A DNA stretch of 64,000 bases. Origin: an uncultured Prevotellaceae bacterium. Its GTDB lineage: Bacteria > Bacteroidota > Bacteroidia > Bacteroidales > Muribaculaceae. The DNA lies in assembly GCA_946186575.1 (NCBI GenBank), contig CAMHNO010000011.1:1-64000 (forward strand), given 5' to 3'. The notes under the pieces are model-generated. The model was given only the letters and a program-made list of their open reading frames with translations. It ran no database searches and was not told where the DNA came from. The number at the start of each line of letters is the position of its first letter. The first letter of the stretch is position 1. Both the position numbers and the translations under genes were made by a program. Shown piece after piece: positions 1 to 9,940 of this stretch.

Positions 1-79
1 TAACAAGGGCAATTATAGTTAGTCCGAATTTTTTTTGTAAATTTACAACATATTTTGCACATAGACAAATCTAATAATA

Positions 80-532
80 ATGCAGCAACTAAATCTTCCT
101 GAGTATCAATTCAATATAAAAATGAAGAATAATGGTTTCATTATCTTCGACTCTCTGCGCAAGCGCTGGGTGAAACTCACCCCTGAAGAGTGGGTGCGGC
201 AGCACTTCGTCAGGTTTTTGCAGGAAGTAAAAGGCTATCCGCCTGAGCTCATGAACAATGAAATTTCATTGACTCAAAATGGCATAAAGCGCCGTTGCGA
301 CACCCTTGTTGCCGACCGTTACGGATGCCCACTGGCCATTGTTGAGTACAAAGCACCTACGGTCTTGGTGTCGCAAAAGACTTTTGACCAAATCGTTAGA
401 TACAACATGGTGCTCAAAGCTCAATACCTCATGGTCTCTAACGGATTAAATCACTATTGTTGCAAAATTGATTATGAGAATAATGGATATAGCTTTTTGA
501 AAGACATTCCATGCTATAACCAGTTAACCTGA
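80..532 (+). CDS. HsdR N-terminal-type nuclease domain protein (HSDR_N_2 family)
   Basis: This 150-residue protein consists almost entirely of the domain found at the N-terminus of type I restriction HsdR subunits, here free-standing. A PD-(D/E)XK nuclease core can be traced: E61 in NEISL, D74 in RRCDTLV, and the E89-x-K91 pair in AIVEYKAP, followed by Q99. All the expected acidic and lysine ligands are present, so an active DNA nuclease is plausible. No helicase, specificity or methylase subunit follows, so this is not a restriction system. Stand-alone copies are common in Bacteroidota and their role is unknown to me. The gene lies 30 bp before the pcrA-type helicase on the same strand, so the two may be co-transcribed. 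The family call is firm; the function is inferred. Confidence 0.82.
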   Translation: MQQLNLPEYQFNIKMKNNGFIIFDSLRKRWVKLTPEEWVRQHFVRFLQEVKGYPPELMNNEISLTQNGIKRRCDTLVADRYGCPLAIVEYKAPTVLVSQKTFDQIVRYNMVLKAQYLMVSNGLNHYCCKIDYENNGYSFLKDIPCYNQLT

Positions 533-562
533 TTTTTTCTTTTTTAAGCTACAATTCAAGAT

Positions 563-2929
563 TTGGAAGATTATCTAAATACACTCAACCAGCAGCAACG
601 TGAGGCTGTGCTTTATTGTGAAGGTCCACAACTGGTTATTGCTGGAGCCGGATCGGGCAAGACGCGTGTTCTTACTCACAAAATCGTGCATCTGCTCAAG
701 CTTGGATACCTGCCTTCGCACATTATGGCACTTACTTTCACCAACAAAGCTGCAGGCGAGATGCGAGACAGAATAACGGCACTTGTGGGTAACGAGCAAG
801 CATCCCGACTGTGGATGGGGACGTTTCATTCTATCTTTGCCAAGCTTCTGCGCTTCAATGCCGATCGCATTGGTTTTCAACGTGACTTCACAATTTATGA
901 CACATCCGACTCTCGGTCACTTCTCAAGCTCATCATCAAAGACCTGGAACTTGACGACAAGACATATAAGCCTGCAGCAGTGCACTCGCGCATCTCGATG
1001 ATGAAAAATGCACTCATCACGCCTTCCTACTATGAGAACGACAAGCGACTGCGCGACGAAGACGAGCGTCTCAAGCGCCCGATGACTTTCGAAATTTACA
1101 AGACTTATTGTCATCGCTGCAAGATTGCTGGTGCAATGGACTTTGATGATATCTTGGTTTATGCCAACATCCTGCTGCGCGACAATCATGATGTGCTTGA
1201 AAAATATCAAACAAGGTTTGAATATATCCTTGTTGATGAGTATCAAGACACCAATTTTGCACAGCACCTGATTATGACTCAGTTGGCAAAGAAAAATAAC
1301 CGCATCTGCGTGGTGGGCGACGACGCACAGAGCATTTATTCCTTCCGTGGGGCAAATATCTCTAACATTCTCGACTTAAAAAAGTCGTTCCCAACTCTTC
1401 AGACCTTCAAACTTGAGCGTAACTACAGGTCTACTAAAAACATCATTGGCGCCGCAAACTCGCTAATCGACAAAAATAAGCGGCAAATCAAGAAAAACAT
1501 TTATAGCGAAAATCCTGTTGGTTCTAAAGTAAATATAGTTGAATGTTACAACGACTACGAGGAGGCCTATGTTGTAGCAAGCACCATCACTTCACTAAAA
1601 GCTCGTGAGGGATGCTCCTACGACGACTTCGCTGTGCTTTACCGCACTAACGCCCAGTCGCGCGTGCTTGAGGAGGCACTTGGCAGTGGAGGTCTGAAAA
1701 ATAAGCATGCCGCAAAACGCAGACCTATCCCCTATCGCATTTACGGCGGTCTGTCGTTCTATCAGCGAAAGGAAATCAAGGATGCACTATCCTACTTCCG
1801 CGTTACTATCAACCCAAGTGACGATGAAGCATTGCGCCGCATCATCAACTACCCGGCGCGAGGCATAGGCGCTACTACAATGGCACGTGTGCAACATTGC
1901 GCAATTACCGATGGTGTGAGTCTGTGGCAAGTGATAAACAATCCTGCCATGCATCACCTTGAAGTTAACAATGGCACGTTGCGAAAGCTACAGTCTTTTG
2001 TTGAACTAATTAATGGATTTGCCGCTCTTAACGAAAGCGGAATTAATGCTTACGAGTTGGGCCGGACTATCATTGAGCGTAGTGGTATCATGGCCGATAT
2101 TATTAAAGAAAAAACTATTGAAAACATCAGCAAGCAGCAAAACCTTGATGAGTTGCTTACCACCATGCACGATTTTGTGGACCTACAGCTTGAGCAAGGT
2201 TTCACCGATATGCTCATGACCGACTTCTTGGCCCAGGCATCACTTGCCACTGACCAAGACACCGACAACAGCACAGGGGAGTGTGTGACACTCATGACTG
2301 TGCATGCAGCCAAAGGACTTGAGTACAAAAATGTTATCATTGTGGGTGTGGAGGAAGATTTGTTTCCCTCGATGATGAGTAAGGACTCTCTTGCAGCTAT
2401 CGAAGAGGAGCGGAGACTGCTTTATGTTGCAATAACGCGCGCCGAGAAAAACTGTGTCATTACATGTGCCAAATCACGATTCCGTAATGGCGAATATGTC
2501 AATTGTCGCCCCAGCAGATTCATTAATGATATTGACAACGAATTCCTATCAATTAACGCTACGAGTTCAAGCCAGACCAACTCGGCAAGCTATTCGCCCC
2601 TCAAATCAAACTCTGGTTACAAAACCTCACTTTCAAATCGTGGCGCCAGCTATGGTAGCAAAGCCACCTTCACTGCCAGTTCTGAATCCCGCTTCAAACC
2701 TGTTAGTTCAGTGAGAGCTAATGATGTCCAAAATGCTTCGACAGGTCAGTTCACTCTACATACAGTGGAAGAATTGAGTAAGGGATGCACAATCCAGCAC
2801 AGCGTTTTTGGTATGGGCACTATTAGTATGATCGACAACTCGGGAGGTGATGCCAAAATTGTGGTTGACTTTGACATGGTGGGCCAACGCACTTTGCTGC
2901 TCAAGTTTGCAAAATTCAAAATTTGTTAA
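563..2929 (+). CDS. pcrA: UvrD/PcrA-type superfamily 1A DNA helicase
   Basis: ATP-dependent 3'-5' DNA helicase of 788 residues, used in repair and in clearing replication or transcription conflicts. Walker A is GAGSGKT at residues 28-34, Walker B is DEYQDTN from residue 225, and motif VI is RRLLYVAITRA. The C-terminal part carries a low-complexity Ser/Thr/Asn-rich linker and then the PcrA/UvrD Tudor-like domain that contacts RNA polymerase (about residues 730-788). Length and architecture match PcrA/UvrD rather than RecB or AddA. The start is TTG at 563, because it gives the usual N-terminus a few residues before the NQQQREAV motif and no in-frame ATG lies close by. It follows the HsdR_N-type nuclease by 30 bp and precedes nspC by 23 bp. 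Confidence 0.93.
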   Translation: MEDYLNTLNQQQREAVLYCEGPQLVIAGAGSGKTRVLTHKIVHLLKLGYLPSHIMALTFTNKAAGEMRDRITALVGNEQASRLWMGTFHSIFAKLLRFNADRIGFQRDFTIYDTSDSRSLLKLIIKDLELDDKTYKPAAVHSRISMMKNALITPSYYENDKRLRDEDERLKRPMTFEIYKTYCHRCKIAGAMDFDDILVYANILLRDNHDVLEKYQTRFEYILVDEYQDTNFAQHLIMTQLAKKNNRICVVGDDAQSIYSFRGANISNILDLKKSFPTLQTFKLERNYRSTKNIIGAANSLIDKNKRQIKKNIYSENPVGSKVNIVECYNDYEEAYVVASTITSLKAREGCSYDDFAVLYRTNAQSRVLEEALGSGGLKNKHAAKRRPIPYRIYGGLSFYQRKEIKDALSYFRVTINPSDDEALRRIINYPARGIGATTMARVQHCAITDGVSLWQVINNPAMHHLEVNNGTLRKLQSFVELINGFAALNESGINAYELGRTIIERSGIMADIIKEKTIENISKQQNLDELLTTMHDFVDLQLEQGFTDMLMTDFLAQASLATDQDTDNSTGECVTLMTVHAAKGLEYKNVIIVGVEEDLFPSMMSKDSLAAIEEERRLLYVAITRAEKNCVITCAKSRFRNGEYVNCRPSRFINDIDNEFLSINATSSSQTNSASYSPLKSNSGYKTSLSNRGASYGSKATFTASSESRFKPVSSVRANDVQNASTGQFTLHTVEELSKGCTIQHSVFGMGTISMIDNSGGDAKIVVDFDMVGQRTLLLKFAKFKIC

Positions 2930-2952
2930 ACCGCTAAAGTTATATACATTTA

Positions 2953-4089
2953 ATGGAAACACCTTTTTACATCGTCTATGAAGAGAAATTAAGACGGAAT
3001 CTCGACCTCATCACTAAAGTTAGCAGTGAGAGTGGCGCAAAAATCATTATGGCATTCAAGGCCAATGCATTGTGGCGCACATTCGGTATCTTCAGGGAGT
3101 ATGGCATTGAGTCTACAGCAAGCTCAGTCAACGAGATGCTTCTTGCTGTTGAGGAACTTCATTGCAAGACTCATACTTACTGTCCTGCCTACACTCAGCG
3201 GTCAATACAGAAGTTTATGGAGGGCAGCAGCCACATCACCTTCAACTCGGTTGATCAATTCATGAAATTCAAGCCAATGATTGACAAGCACAACCAAGAG
3301 AACGATGATGACAAAATCAGTTGTGGACTGCGAATCAACCCCATGTGCTCTGTCATCAAAACCGACATCTACAATCCTTGTTGCCCTGGATCGAGGTTTG
3401 GCATCTTGGCAAGCGACCTAAATGAGCTGCCTCAGGGGATTGAAGGGTTCCATTTCCACGCTTTGTGTGAGTCTTCATCCTACGATTTGGCCTTGGTGCT
3501 TAATGCGATGGAGGAGCAATTTGGCAAGTGGCTTCCACGCCTGAAGTGGATTAATATGGGAGGCGGGCACTTAATCACACGCAAGGGATATGACCTACAG
3601 CACCTAATACATCTTATTAAGGATTTCAAAAGACGACACCCTGGTTTGGAAGTGATTCTTGAGCCAGGAAGTGCCTTCTGCTGGCAGACTGGTGATCTTG
3701 AGGCCACCGTAATCGATGTGGTTCAAAATAGTGGCATCAAAACGGCAATCGTCGATGTTTCGTTTGCATGCCACATGCCAGACTGCCTTGAGATGCCCTA
3801 TATGCCCGTGATTTCGCAAGCGTTATGTAATGTGGATAACTCCAAGCCCACCTACCGCATTGGAGGCAACTCTTGCTTGAGTGGCGACTATGTGGGCGAC
3901 TGGAGTTTTGACACACCTTTAAAGCCTGGTGACCGTATCACATTTGAAGACATGAACCACTACACTACTGTCAAAACCAATATGTTCAACGGCATTGACC
4001 ATCCTGCTATAGTGCTTAAACGCCTTGACGGAACTATCGAAACATTAAGAGAGTTTGGCTATCAGGATTACAAGTCGCGCATGAGTTAG
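2953..4089 (+). CDS. nspC: Carboxynorspermidine/carboxyspermidine decarboxylase
   Basis: PLP-dependent decarboxylase of the alanine-racemase fold III family. It makes spermidine or norspermidine from the carboxylated intermediate in the alternative polyamine route used by Bacteroidota and Vibrio. Its length of 378 residues is normal. The PLP lysine is K36 in MAFKANAL. The GSRFGI segment, the GGGH glycine loop and the EPGSAF motif are in the expected order, and the C-terminal GNSCLSGDYVGDW segment carries the catalytic cysteine. The partner dehydrogenase is not in this window. The gene ends inside the 3' end of the convergent ABC-F gene (4-bp overlap), with no terminator hairpin between them. 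Confidence 0.92.
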   Translation: METPFYIVYEEKLRRNLDLITKVSSESGAKIIMAFKANALWRTFGIFREYGIESTASSVNEMLLAVEELHCKTHTYCPAYTQRSIQKFMEGSSHITFNSVDQFMKFKPMIDKHNQENDDDKISCGLRINPMCSVIKTDIYNPCCPGSRFGILASDLNELPQGIEGFHFHALCESSSYDLALVLNAMEEQFGKWLPRLKWINMGGGHLITRKGYDLQHLIHLIKDFKRRHPGLEVILEPGSAFCWQTGDLEATVIDVVQNSGIKTAIVDVSFACHMPDCLEMPYMPVISQALCNVDNSKPTYRIGGNSCLSGDYVGDWSFDTPLKPGDRITFEDMNHYTTVKTNMFNGIDHPAIVLKRLDGTIETLREFGYQDYKSRMS

Positions 4090-6017
4090 TGGCTTTGTTC
4101 CATATTCTCTAATTCCTCACTTGCCTGCTCCCACTGCAGCATCACATCTTCAAGCTGATGGCTAAGATGGGCGTGACGTGTGAATATTTCGGGTGCGTCA
4201 GTGCTGCCTTGCGACAGTTGAGCCTCGATTTCAGTGATTTCGCCTTCGATATCGGCAATTTGCTGTTCAAGTAGCTTCACTCTTTTTTGAGCACGACGTA
4301 TTGTTCGCTCGTGTTCTTTCTGCTCCTGATAGCTGAGTTTTGAGGCGGTCGCTGTTTTCACTTGCAGATGGGCCACTACTTTATCTTTTTTTTCAAGTTC
4401 TTGTAGCGACTGGATGCGCTTTTTCTCGAGGAAATGATAGATGCCACCCAGGTGCTCTTTCACCTTATGATCGCCAAATTCATAGACCTTGCTCACAAGG
4501 CCATCAAGGAAATCGCGATCATGCGACACTACAATTACGGTGCCCTCAAAATCAAGAAGTGCACTCTTGAGTATGTCTTTGGTGCGCATGTCAAGGTGAT
4601 TGGTGGGCTCATCAAGTATGAGCAGATTCACTGGCTGTAACAGCAATCGCAGCATTGCCAAGCGGCTCTTTTCGCCCCCCGACAGCACTTTCACCTTCTT
4701 TTCGCTGGCTTCGCCTCCAAACATGAAAGCACCTAACAGGTCGTTGATGCGTGAACGAATCTCGCCCACAGCCTCATAGTCAATTGTATCGTGTACAGTA
4801 ATTTCTTGATTAAGTAGTTGTGCCTGATTTTGAGCAAAATATCCTATTTTCACATTATGCCCTATCTTGAGACTTCCACCAAATGGTATCTCATTCATAA
4901 TGCATTTTACAAGAGTAGATTTGCCAGCGCCATTTTTGCCCACAAAAGCCACTTTCTCACCTCGTTTGATTGTGAAAGTCACATCACTGAACACATTCAA
5001 ATTGCCATAACTCTTCGAGACATCCTCAGCTATCACAGGATAATCACCCGAGCGGGGTGCGGTGTTAAACTTCAACCGCAGGCGTGAGTTGTCAACCTCG
5101 TCAATCTCGATTCGCTCAACCTTGGCAAGCTGCTTAATGCGGCTTTGCACCTGCACGGCTTTTGTGGCTTTGTAGCGAAACTTCTCGATAAATTCTTCTG
5201 TGTCTTGAATCATCTTTTGCTGATTTTCGTAAGCTCTTCGCTGTTGTTCAAGGCGCTCCCGGCGCAATTCCACAAAATGTGAGTAATTAACTTGGTAGTC
5301 ATAAATCTTGCCAAGTGAAATCTCTATGGTGCGGGTGGTCACATTGTCAATGAAGGCGCGGTCATGACTAACAAGCAGCAGTGCTCCTCGCCTGTTCTTG
5401 AGGAAAGTTTCGAGCCACTGAATCGACTCAATGTCGAGGTGATTGGTGGGCTCGTCAAGCAGCAGCACATCGGGCCTGCGCAGCAGCAGCTTGGCAATCT
5501 CAATGCGCATTCGCCAGCCACCACTAAACTCGCTGGTGTGGCGGTCAAAGTCGCTACGTTCAAATCCTAATCCTAAAAGGGTCTTTTCAAGTTCGGCTTC
5601 ATGGTTCTCGCTCTGCATCATTGTGCGAATGTCGGTTTTTAACGACAAACGCTCGATTAGCGATTGGTACTCATCGCTGTCGTAGTCGGTTCGAACTGAG
5701 ATTTCGTGGTTTATTTTATCGATTTCGCGGTCGAGCTCTTTTACATGCTCAAAGGCTTTAGCTGCTTCTTGGCGCAATGTGCCCTCGTCCACGAGTCGCA
5801 TTTGTTGTGGCAAGTAGCCAATTGTCACGTCACTTGGCTTCGACACTTGACCGCTGGTGGGCTGCTGCAAACCGGCTATTATCTTGAGCATAGTAGACTT
5901 GCCTGCGCCATTTTTGCCCACAAGGGCAATTCTCTCGTTCTTATTGATTACATAATTTATGTTGTGAAATAGTGGTTGAGCACCGAACTCCACTTTCAGG
6001 TTCTGTATTGATATCAT
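4086..6017 (-). CDS. ABC-F family ATP-binding protein
   Basis: Soluble protein of 643 residues with two fused ABC ATPase cassettes and no membrane segments, typical of ABC-F translation factors that act on the ribosomal E site. The first cassette has Walker A GKNGAGKST at residues 34-42 and the signature FSGGW. The second has another GKNGAGKST and the signature LSGGE. Both have LLLDEPTNHLD or LILDEPTNHLD Walker B motifs. A charged linker lies between the cassettes. The C-terminal region after about residue 540 is rich in K/E/Q and likely coiled coil, as in Uup and YheS. Whether it is a housekeeping factor or an antibiotic-protection protein cannot be told from sequence. The long coiled-coil tail favours a Uup/YheS-like housekeeping role. 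Confidence 0.9.
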   Translation of the reverse strand: MISIQNLKVEFGAQPLFHNINYVINKNERIALVGKNGAGKSTMLKIIAGLQQPTSGQVSKPSDVTIGYLPQQMRLVDEGTLRQEAAKAFEHVKELDREIDKINHEISVRTDYDSDEYQSLIERLSLKTDIRTMMQSENHEAELEKTLLGLGFERSDFDRHTSEFSGGWRMRIEIAKLLLRRPDVLLLDEPTNHLDIESIQWLETFLKNRRGALLLVSHDRAFIDNVTTRTIEISLGKIYDYQVNYSHFVELRRERLEQQRRAYENQQKMIQDTEEFIEKFRYKATKAVQVQSRIKQLAKVERIEIDEVDNSRLRLKFNTAPRSGDYPVIAEDVSKSYGNLNVFSDVTFTIKRGEKVAFVGKNGAGKSTLVKCIMNEIPFGGSLKIGHNVKIGYFAQNQAQLLNQEITVHDTIDYEAVGEIRSRINDLLGAFMFGGEASEKKVKVLSGGEKSRLAMLRLLLQPVNLLILDEPTNHLDMRTKDILKSALLDFEGTVIVVSHDRDFLDGLVSKVYEFGDHKVKEHLGGIYHFLEKKRIQSLQELEKKDKVVAHLQVKTATASKLSYQEQKEHERTIRRAQKRVKLLEQQIADIEGEITEIEAQLSQGSTDAPEIFTRHAHLSHQLEDVMLQWEQASEELENMEQSH

Positions 6018-6037
6018 TTCTTATTGCTATTGTGGCG

Positions 6038-6045
6038 CAAAGGTA
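6038..6045 (-). promoter_or_regulatory. Promoter -7 box for the ABC-F gene
   Basis: On the minus strand this reads TACCTTTG, an exact TAnnTTTG match to the Bacteroidota primary sigma factor -7 element. It lies 21 bp before the ATG at 6017, so transcription would begin about 14 nt upstream of the gene. I found no strong TTTG -33 box. Confidence 0.5.
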
Positions 6046-6136
6046 CTGACTTTTTTTTAATGATTAAAATTATCTCTTTTCATTTCATTGTTGCTACTCC
6101 TTTTTTCTGACGCTCCTCTCTTTTTTTATGTCTTTT

Positions 6137-6169
6137 TTTGTCGTAGTTGGTAATTGTTTATTAACTTTG
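6137..6169 (+). promoter_or_regulatory. Bacteroidota-type promoter for the GH2/M64 operon
   Basis: A -33 box TTTG at 6137-6140 is followed after 21 bp by a -7 box TAACTTTG at 6162-6169. Both elements and the spacing match the Bacteroidota consensus. The predicted start near 6176 leaves a leader of about 24 nt before the ATG at 6200. Confidence 0.7.
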
Positions 6170-6199
6170 CATTAACAAACTCAATTATAATTATGAATT

Positions 6200-8605
6200 A
6201 TGATTAAAAGAACTTTACTTATACTTGCCGTTGGCATTCTGACAGTTGTGGCGGCAAATGGTGAGACGCGCTGCGCCGAGCTCAGCAAGGGCTGGCAGTT
6301 CAGCCACGACAGAACGAACTGGAAAGAGGTGATGGTGCCCCACGACTGGGCAATAGATGGACCTTTTGATAAAAAATGGGACCTGCAAGTGGTGGCGATC
6401 AAAGAGAACGGCGAGGATGTGGCTTCGGAGCACAGTGGCCGCTCGGGTGCATTGCCCTGGATTGGCAAGGGCTATTACCGCAAGCAGATAGTACTGCCTC
6501 AAGGCACAGAGCGTGCCGAACTGGTCTTTGATGGTGCAATGAGCGAGCCTATTGTTCGCATCGACGGTAAAGAGGCTGGACGGTGGGCTTACGGCTACAA
6601 CGCATTTAGGGTTGATTTAACACCATTCATTGACAATAATAATGTTCACCACACACTTGAGGTGGAACTGACGAACGTGGAGGAGAGCAGTCGTTGGTAT
6701 CCAGGAGCCGGACTGTACCGGCCAGTAAAGCTAATCACGAGTGGGCGGGTTGCATTCGACACATGGGGCACCTGGATTAGGACAACCAAGCTTGATGGCG
6801 ATACAGCCATCGTGGCTATTGACACCCAACTCGATGGATGTGTAATTGGAGAGAAACCAGTTGTGACAATAACTATCACCGATAGACAGGGCCAGATAGC
6901 GGCCGAGACTCAGCGAAAGATTGCCGCCGACGGCTTGTGTCGCGCCGAGCTGCGCCTGACGAAGCCACACCTGTGGTCGCCTGAAAGCCCATATCTATAC
7001 AAGGTGAATATAACGGCCGAAATCGATGGTAACATTGTTGACAGCCGAACCGACAATTTGGGAGTGAGAACTGTGAGCTTTTCTAAAGAGAATGGATTCC
7101 AGCTCAACGGTGTGAGTCGCAAGCTGAAAGGGGTGTGTCTGCATCACGACTTGGGGCCATTAGGCGCTGCCCTTAACAAGGCTGCCCTGGCTCGACAGCT
7201 CAAGATTATGAAGGACATGGGTGCCGATGCTATTCGCACCTCGCACAATATGCCATCGACTTGGCAAATGGAGCTGTGCGACAGTCTGGGACTCATGGTA
7301 ATGGCCGAAAGTTTCGACTGCTGGAAAGACCCAAAGGTGAAGAACGGATACAACCGCTTCTGGGATGAGTGGTGGAAGAAGGATATTTACAACTTGATTA
7401 TGAATCATCGCAATCACCCATCGATAGTGCTTTGGAGTGTTGGCAATGAGATTCCGGAACAGTGGAAGCAGGAGGGAGCCGAGCGCTATGCCGCACTCGT
7501 GCAGTGGTGCCACACTTTGGACCCTACGCGCAGTGTAACATGTGGCATGGACAATCCTGATGCAGACATAAAGAGCGGCTTTGCGCAGCAAGCCGATGTG
7601 CCTGGATTCAATTATCGTGTGCATCGCTATGAAGACTGTGTGAAACTGCTGCCTCAGGGATTCGTGCTTGGAAGCGAAACGGCATCGACCGTGAGCAGCC
7701 GCGGGCAGTATTTCTTCCCTGACACGATAGCTGTGGGGGCTACTTACGATAACGGACAATGCAGCAGCTACGACCTTGAGCACCCCTGGTGGAGTAATCT
7801 GCCCGACGATGACTGGCGTTTGCAAGACGACTTCGACTGGACGCTTGGCGAATTTGTGTGGACAGGATTTGACTATTTGGGCGAACCGTCACCCTACGAT
7901 GCCTACTGGCCTTCGCGAAGCAGTTACTATGGCATTGTGGATCTGGCCGGGCTGCCCAAGGATCGCTTCTATCTGTATCGCAGTCACTGGAATAAAAACA
8001 GCCACACCATTCATCTGCTACCACACTGGACATGGCCCGAACGCAAGGGAATGGTGACACCTGTGTATTGCTATACCGACTACCCCACCGCCGAGCTATT
8101 TGTCAACGGAAAGAGTCAGGGCAAGATTTCAAAAGACCCCTCATCAAAGCTCGACCGATACCGCCTCAGATGGCGCGACGTGGTGTATGAACCTGGCGAA
8201 ATAAAGGTTGTGGTCTATGACGAGAATGGGAACAAGGCTGGAGAGAAAACCGTGAGAACCGCTGGCAAGCCACATAGGTTGCAACTTGATGCCGACCGAT
8301 CCACTCTTGAGGCCAACGGCAATGACCTCGCATTTATAACTGTGAGTCTAATTGACAAAAATGGCACACTGCTACCTGATGCTGACGATGAACTGCAATT
8401 TGTGGTGGAAGGAGCAGGCACATTCAAAGGAGTGTGCAATGGCGATGCAACCTCGTTGCAGGTGTTCACTCAGCCCACCATGAAGTTATTTCATGGCCAG
8501 CTTGTGGTAGTTGTTCAAGCGTCAGAGCAACCTGGCAAAATCACTCTTCGTGTGAGAGGCAATAAAAGCTACCTGAACAAAACTATTACTTTAAGCAGTA
8601 AGTGA
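6200..8605 (+). CDS. Exported glycoside hydrolase family 2 beta-galactosidase
   Basis: An 801-residue GH2 enzyme that hydrolyses terminal beta-linked galactose (other beta-glycosides are possible). Residues 1-20 form a signal peptide, so it is periplasmic or surface-bound. The jelly-roll sugar-binding domain starts at about residue 25, then an immunoglobulin-like domain, then the TIM barrel. The acid/base is E417 in SVGNEI and the nucleophile is E493 in GSETAS, both intact. After the barrel come a DUF4982-type domain and an Ig-like/invasin-type domain, as in many Bacteroidales exo-beta-galactosidases. It heads an operon with the M64 peptidase 28 bp downstream. No SusC/SusD pair is adjacent, so it is not a standard polysaccharide locus. 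The exact substrate is unknown. Confidence 0.9.
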   Translation: MIKRTLLILAVGILTVVAANGETRCAELSKGWQFSHDRTNWKEVMVPHDWAIDGPFDKKWDLQVVAIKENGEDVASEHSGRSGALPWIGKGYYRKQIVLPQGTERAELVFDGAMSEPIVRIDGKEAGRWAYGYNAFRVDLTPFIDNNNVHHTLEVELTNVEESSRWYPGAGLYRPVKLITSGRVAFDTWGTWIRTTKLDGDTAIVAIDTQLDGCVIGEKPVVTITITDRQGQIAAETQRKIAADGLCRAELRLTKPHLWSPESPYLYKVNITAEIDGNIVDSRTDNLGVRTVSFSKENGFQLNGVSRKLKGVCLHHDLGPLGAALNKAALARQLKIMKDMGADAIRTSHNMPSTWQMELCDSLGLMVMAESFDCWKDPKVKNGYNRFWDEWWKKDIYNLIMNHRNHPSIVLWSVGNEIPEQWKQEGAERYAALVQWCHTLDPTRSVTCGMDNPDADIKSGFAQQADVPGFNYRVHRYEDCVKLLPQGFVLGSETASTVSSRGQYFFPDTIAVGATYDNGQCSSYDLEHPWWSNLPDDDWRLQDDFDWTLGEFVWTGFDYLGEPSPYDAYWPSRSSYYGIVDLAGLPKDRFYLYRSHWNKNSHTIHLLPHWTWPERKGMVTPVYCYTDYPTAELFVNGKSQGKISKDPSSKLDRYRLRWRDVVYEPGEIKVVVYDENGNKAGEKTVRTAGKPHRLQLDADRSTLEANGNDLAFITVSLIDKNGTLLPDADDELQFVVEGAGTFKGVCNGDATSLQVFTQPTMKLFHGQLVVVVQASEQPGKITLRVRGNKSYLNKTITLSSK

Positions 8606-8633
8606 TAAACCAATACAGAAAAATCTCATAACA

Positions 8634-9929
8634 ATGAAATCAAGATTGTGCTTAATAGCGATGGCAGTTTGTTGCTTGTGCAACTCTATTGTTGCCCGCA
8701 ACATTGACTTTGACAAATTGTTCACCGATTCTACGTTGCGCATCGACTACGTGTTGAGTGGCAATGTCGATTATCAGAACATTGCTATCGATGAGCTTAG
8801 CCGAATGCCTGGATGGTATGGAAAGAGGCAAAATCTGACAGAGATTCCAGTGCATGGGGCTGCTACAATTGACATGAGGCTTGCCGCAACAGGTGAACTC
8901 ATCTATAGGCACACCTTCAGCACTCTCTTCCAAGAGTGGCTCGACCTTGACGACGCTAAGCATGCTCCAAAAGCCTTTGAATGTGTTGAGCTGCTCCCAA
9001 TGCCTCGTGACTCGGTGATTATTACGGTAAATCTATACAATCACCGTCACCAAACTACGGCTTCTATATCTCATACAGTGAATCCATCGTCAACAAGTAT
9101 TGTGCACAAGGGAGAGGGAGGCAACATTGCTGAATATGTGGTTCTTAACGAGCCGGCGAACAAGAAAAAGGCCATTAATATCGCTTTTGTTGCAGAGGGC
9201 TACACCAACGATCAGATGCTCGATTATCTCAATGATTGCAAGAAAGGGATGGAAGGGCTCTTCGGCTACGAACCCTATAAGCAGCTCAGGGACCGATTTA
9301 GGATTATTGCTGTTGTCACTCCTTCAAGAGATTCGGGGCCTTCTATTCCTTCGGAAGGTGTATGGAATAGTACTGCCATGGGAGCGAGTTTCGACACATT
9401 CGGGATTCCGCGATATCTTACAACCTTGCGCATCAAGCAGATGCACGACGCGATTGCCGGCACGCCCTATGAGCACATCATTGTCATGGTTAACACCAAT
9501 CGCTATGGTGGTGGTGGCATCTACAACACGCTTAACCTGTTGATGACCAAGCATCCACTTTTCATCGAGGTGCTTGTGCATGAGTTTGGACACTCGTTTG
9601 CTGGACTCGCCGATGAGTATGCCTATCAAGGTGAAGAACCCAACGACTTCCCACTCGATGTAGAACCATGGGCGCCTAACATCACCACTCTTAAAGACTT
9701 TTCGTTGAAATGGCTCGACTTGATGCCAGAGAAAAAAACTGTAATATTAAACACTGCCGATAGCAATTTAGATACTAACACTGTTGCTCTCTACGAGGGT
9801 GCAGGATGTGTGCTTAAGGGTGTGTATCGTCCATGCCCCAACTGCATGATGAGAACTTTGAAAGTGCCCGTTTTTTGCCCAGTCTGCAGCAGGGCGATTA
9901 AGGACATCATCAACTTCTACACCAACTAA
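8634..9929 (+). CDS. M64 family (IgA-peptidase) zinc metallopeptidase
   Basis: Exported metallopeptidase of 431 residues related to the Clostridium ramosum IgA protease family (PF09471). A signal peptide covers about residues 1-21. An N-terminal beta-sandwich domain of about 130 residues is followed by the catalytic domain. The zinc motif is HEFGHSFAGLADEY: H316 and H320 as ligands, E317 as the base and the downstream Asp as the likely third ligand. A Cys-rich C-terminus (CPNCMM, CPVC) could hold a metal or disulfides. IgA cleavage is proved only for some members, and many gut Bacteroidales homologues have unknown substrates. It sits between the GH2 gene and a barrel protein gene, which suggests work on glycoproteins. 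Confidence 0.9.
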   Translation: MKSRLCLIAMAVCCLCNSIVARNIDFDKLFTDSTLRIDYVLSGNVDYQNIAIDELSRMPGWYGKRQNLTEIPVHGAATIDMRLAATGELIYRHTFSTLFQEWLDLDDAKHAPKAFECVELLPMPRDSVIITVNLYNHRHQTTASISHTVNPSSTSIVHKGEGGNIAEYVVLNEPANKKKAINIAFVAEGYTNDQMLDYLNDCKKGMEGLFGYEPYKQLRDRFRIIAVVTPSRDSGPSIPSEGVWNSTAMGASFDTFGIPRYLTTLRIKQMHDAIAGTPYEHIIVMVNTNRYGGGGIYNTLNLLMTKHPLFIEVLVHEFGHSFAGLADEYAYQGEEPNDFPLDVEPWAPNITTLKDFSLKWLDLMPEKKTVILNTADSNLDTNTVALYEGAGCVLKGVYRPCPNCMMRTLKVPVFCPVCSRAIKDIINFYTN

Positions 9930-9940
9930 TTTTTTTGTCA

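Noticed and set aside
7160-7825. A 221-codon minus-strand frame inside the GH2 gene
   Set aside because: It is opposite the catalytic barrel, which has both active-site glutamates on the plus strand; no family resemblance.
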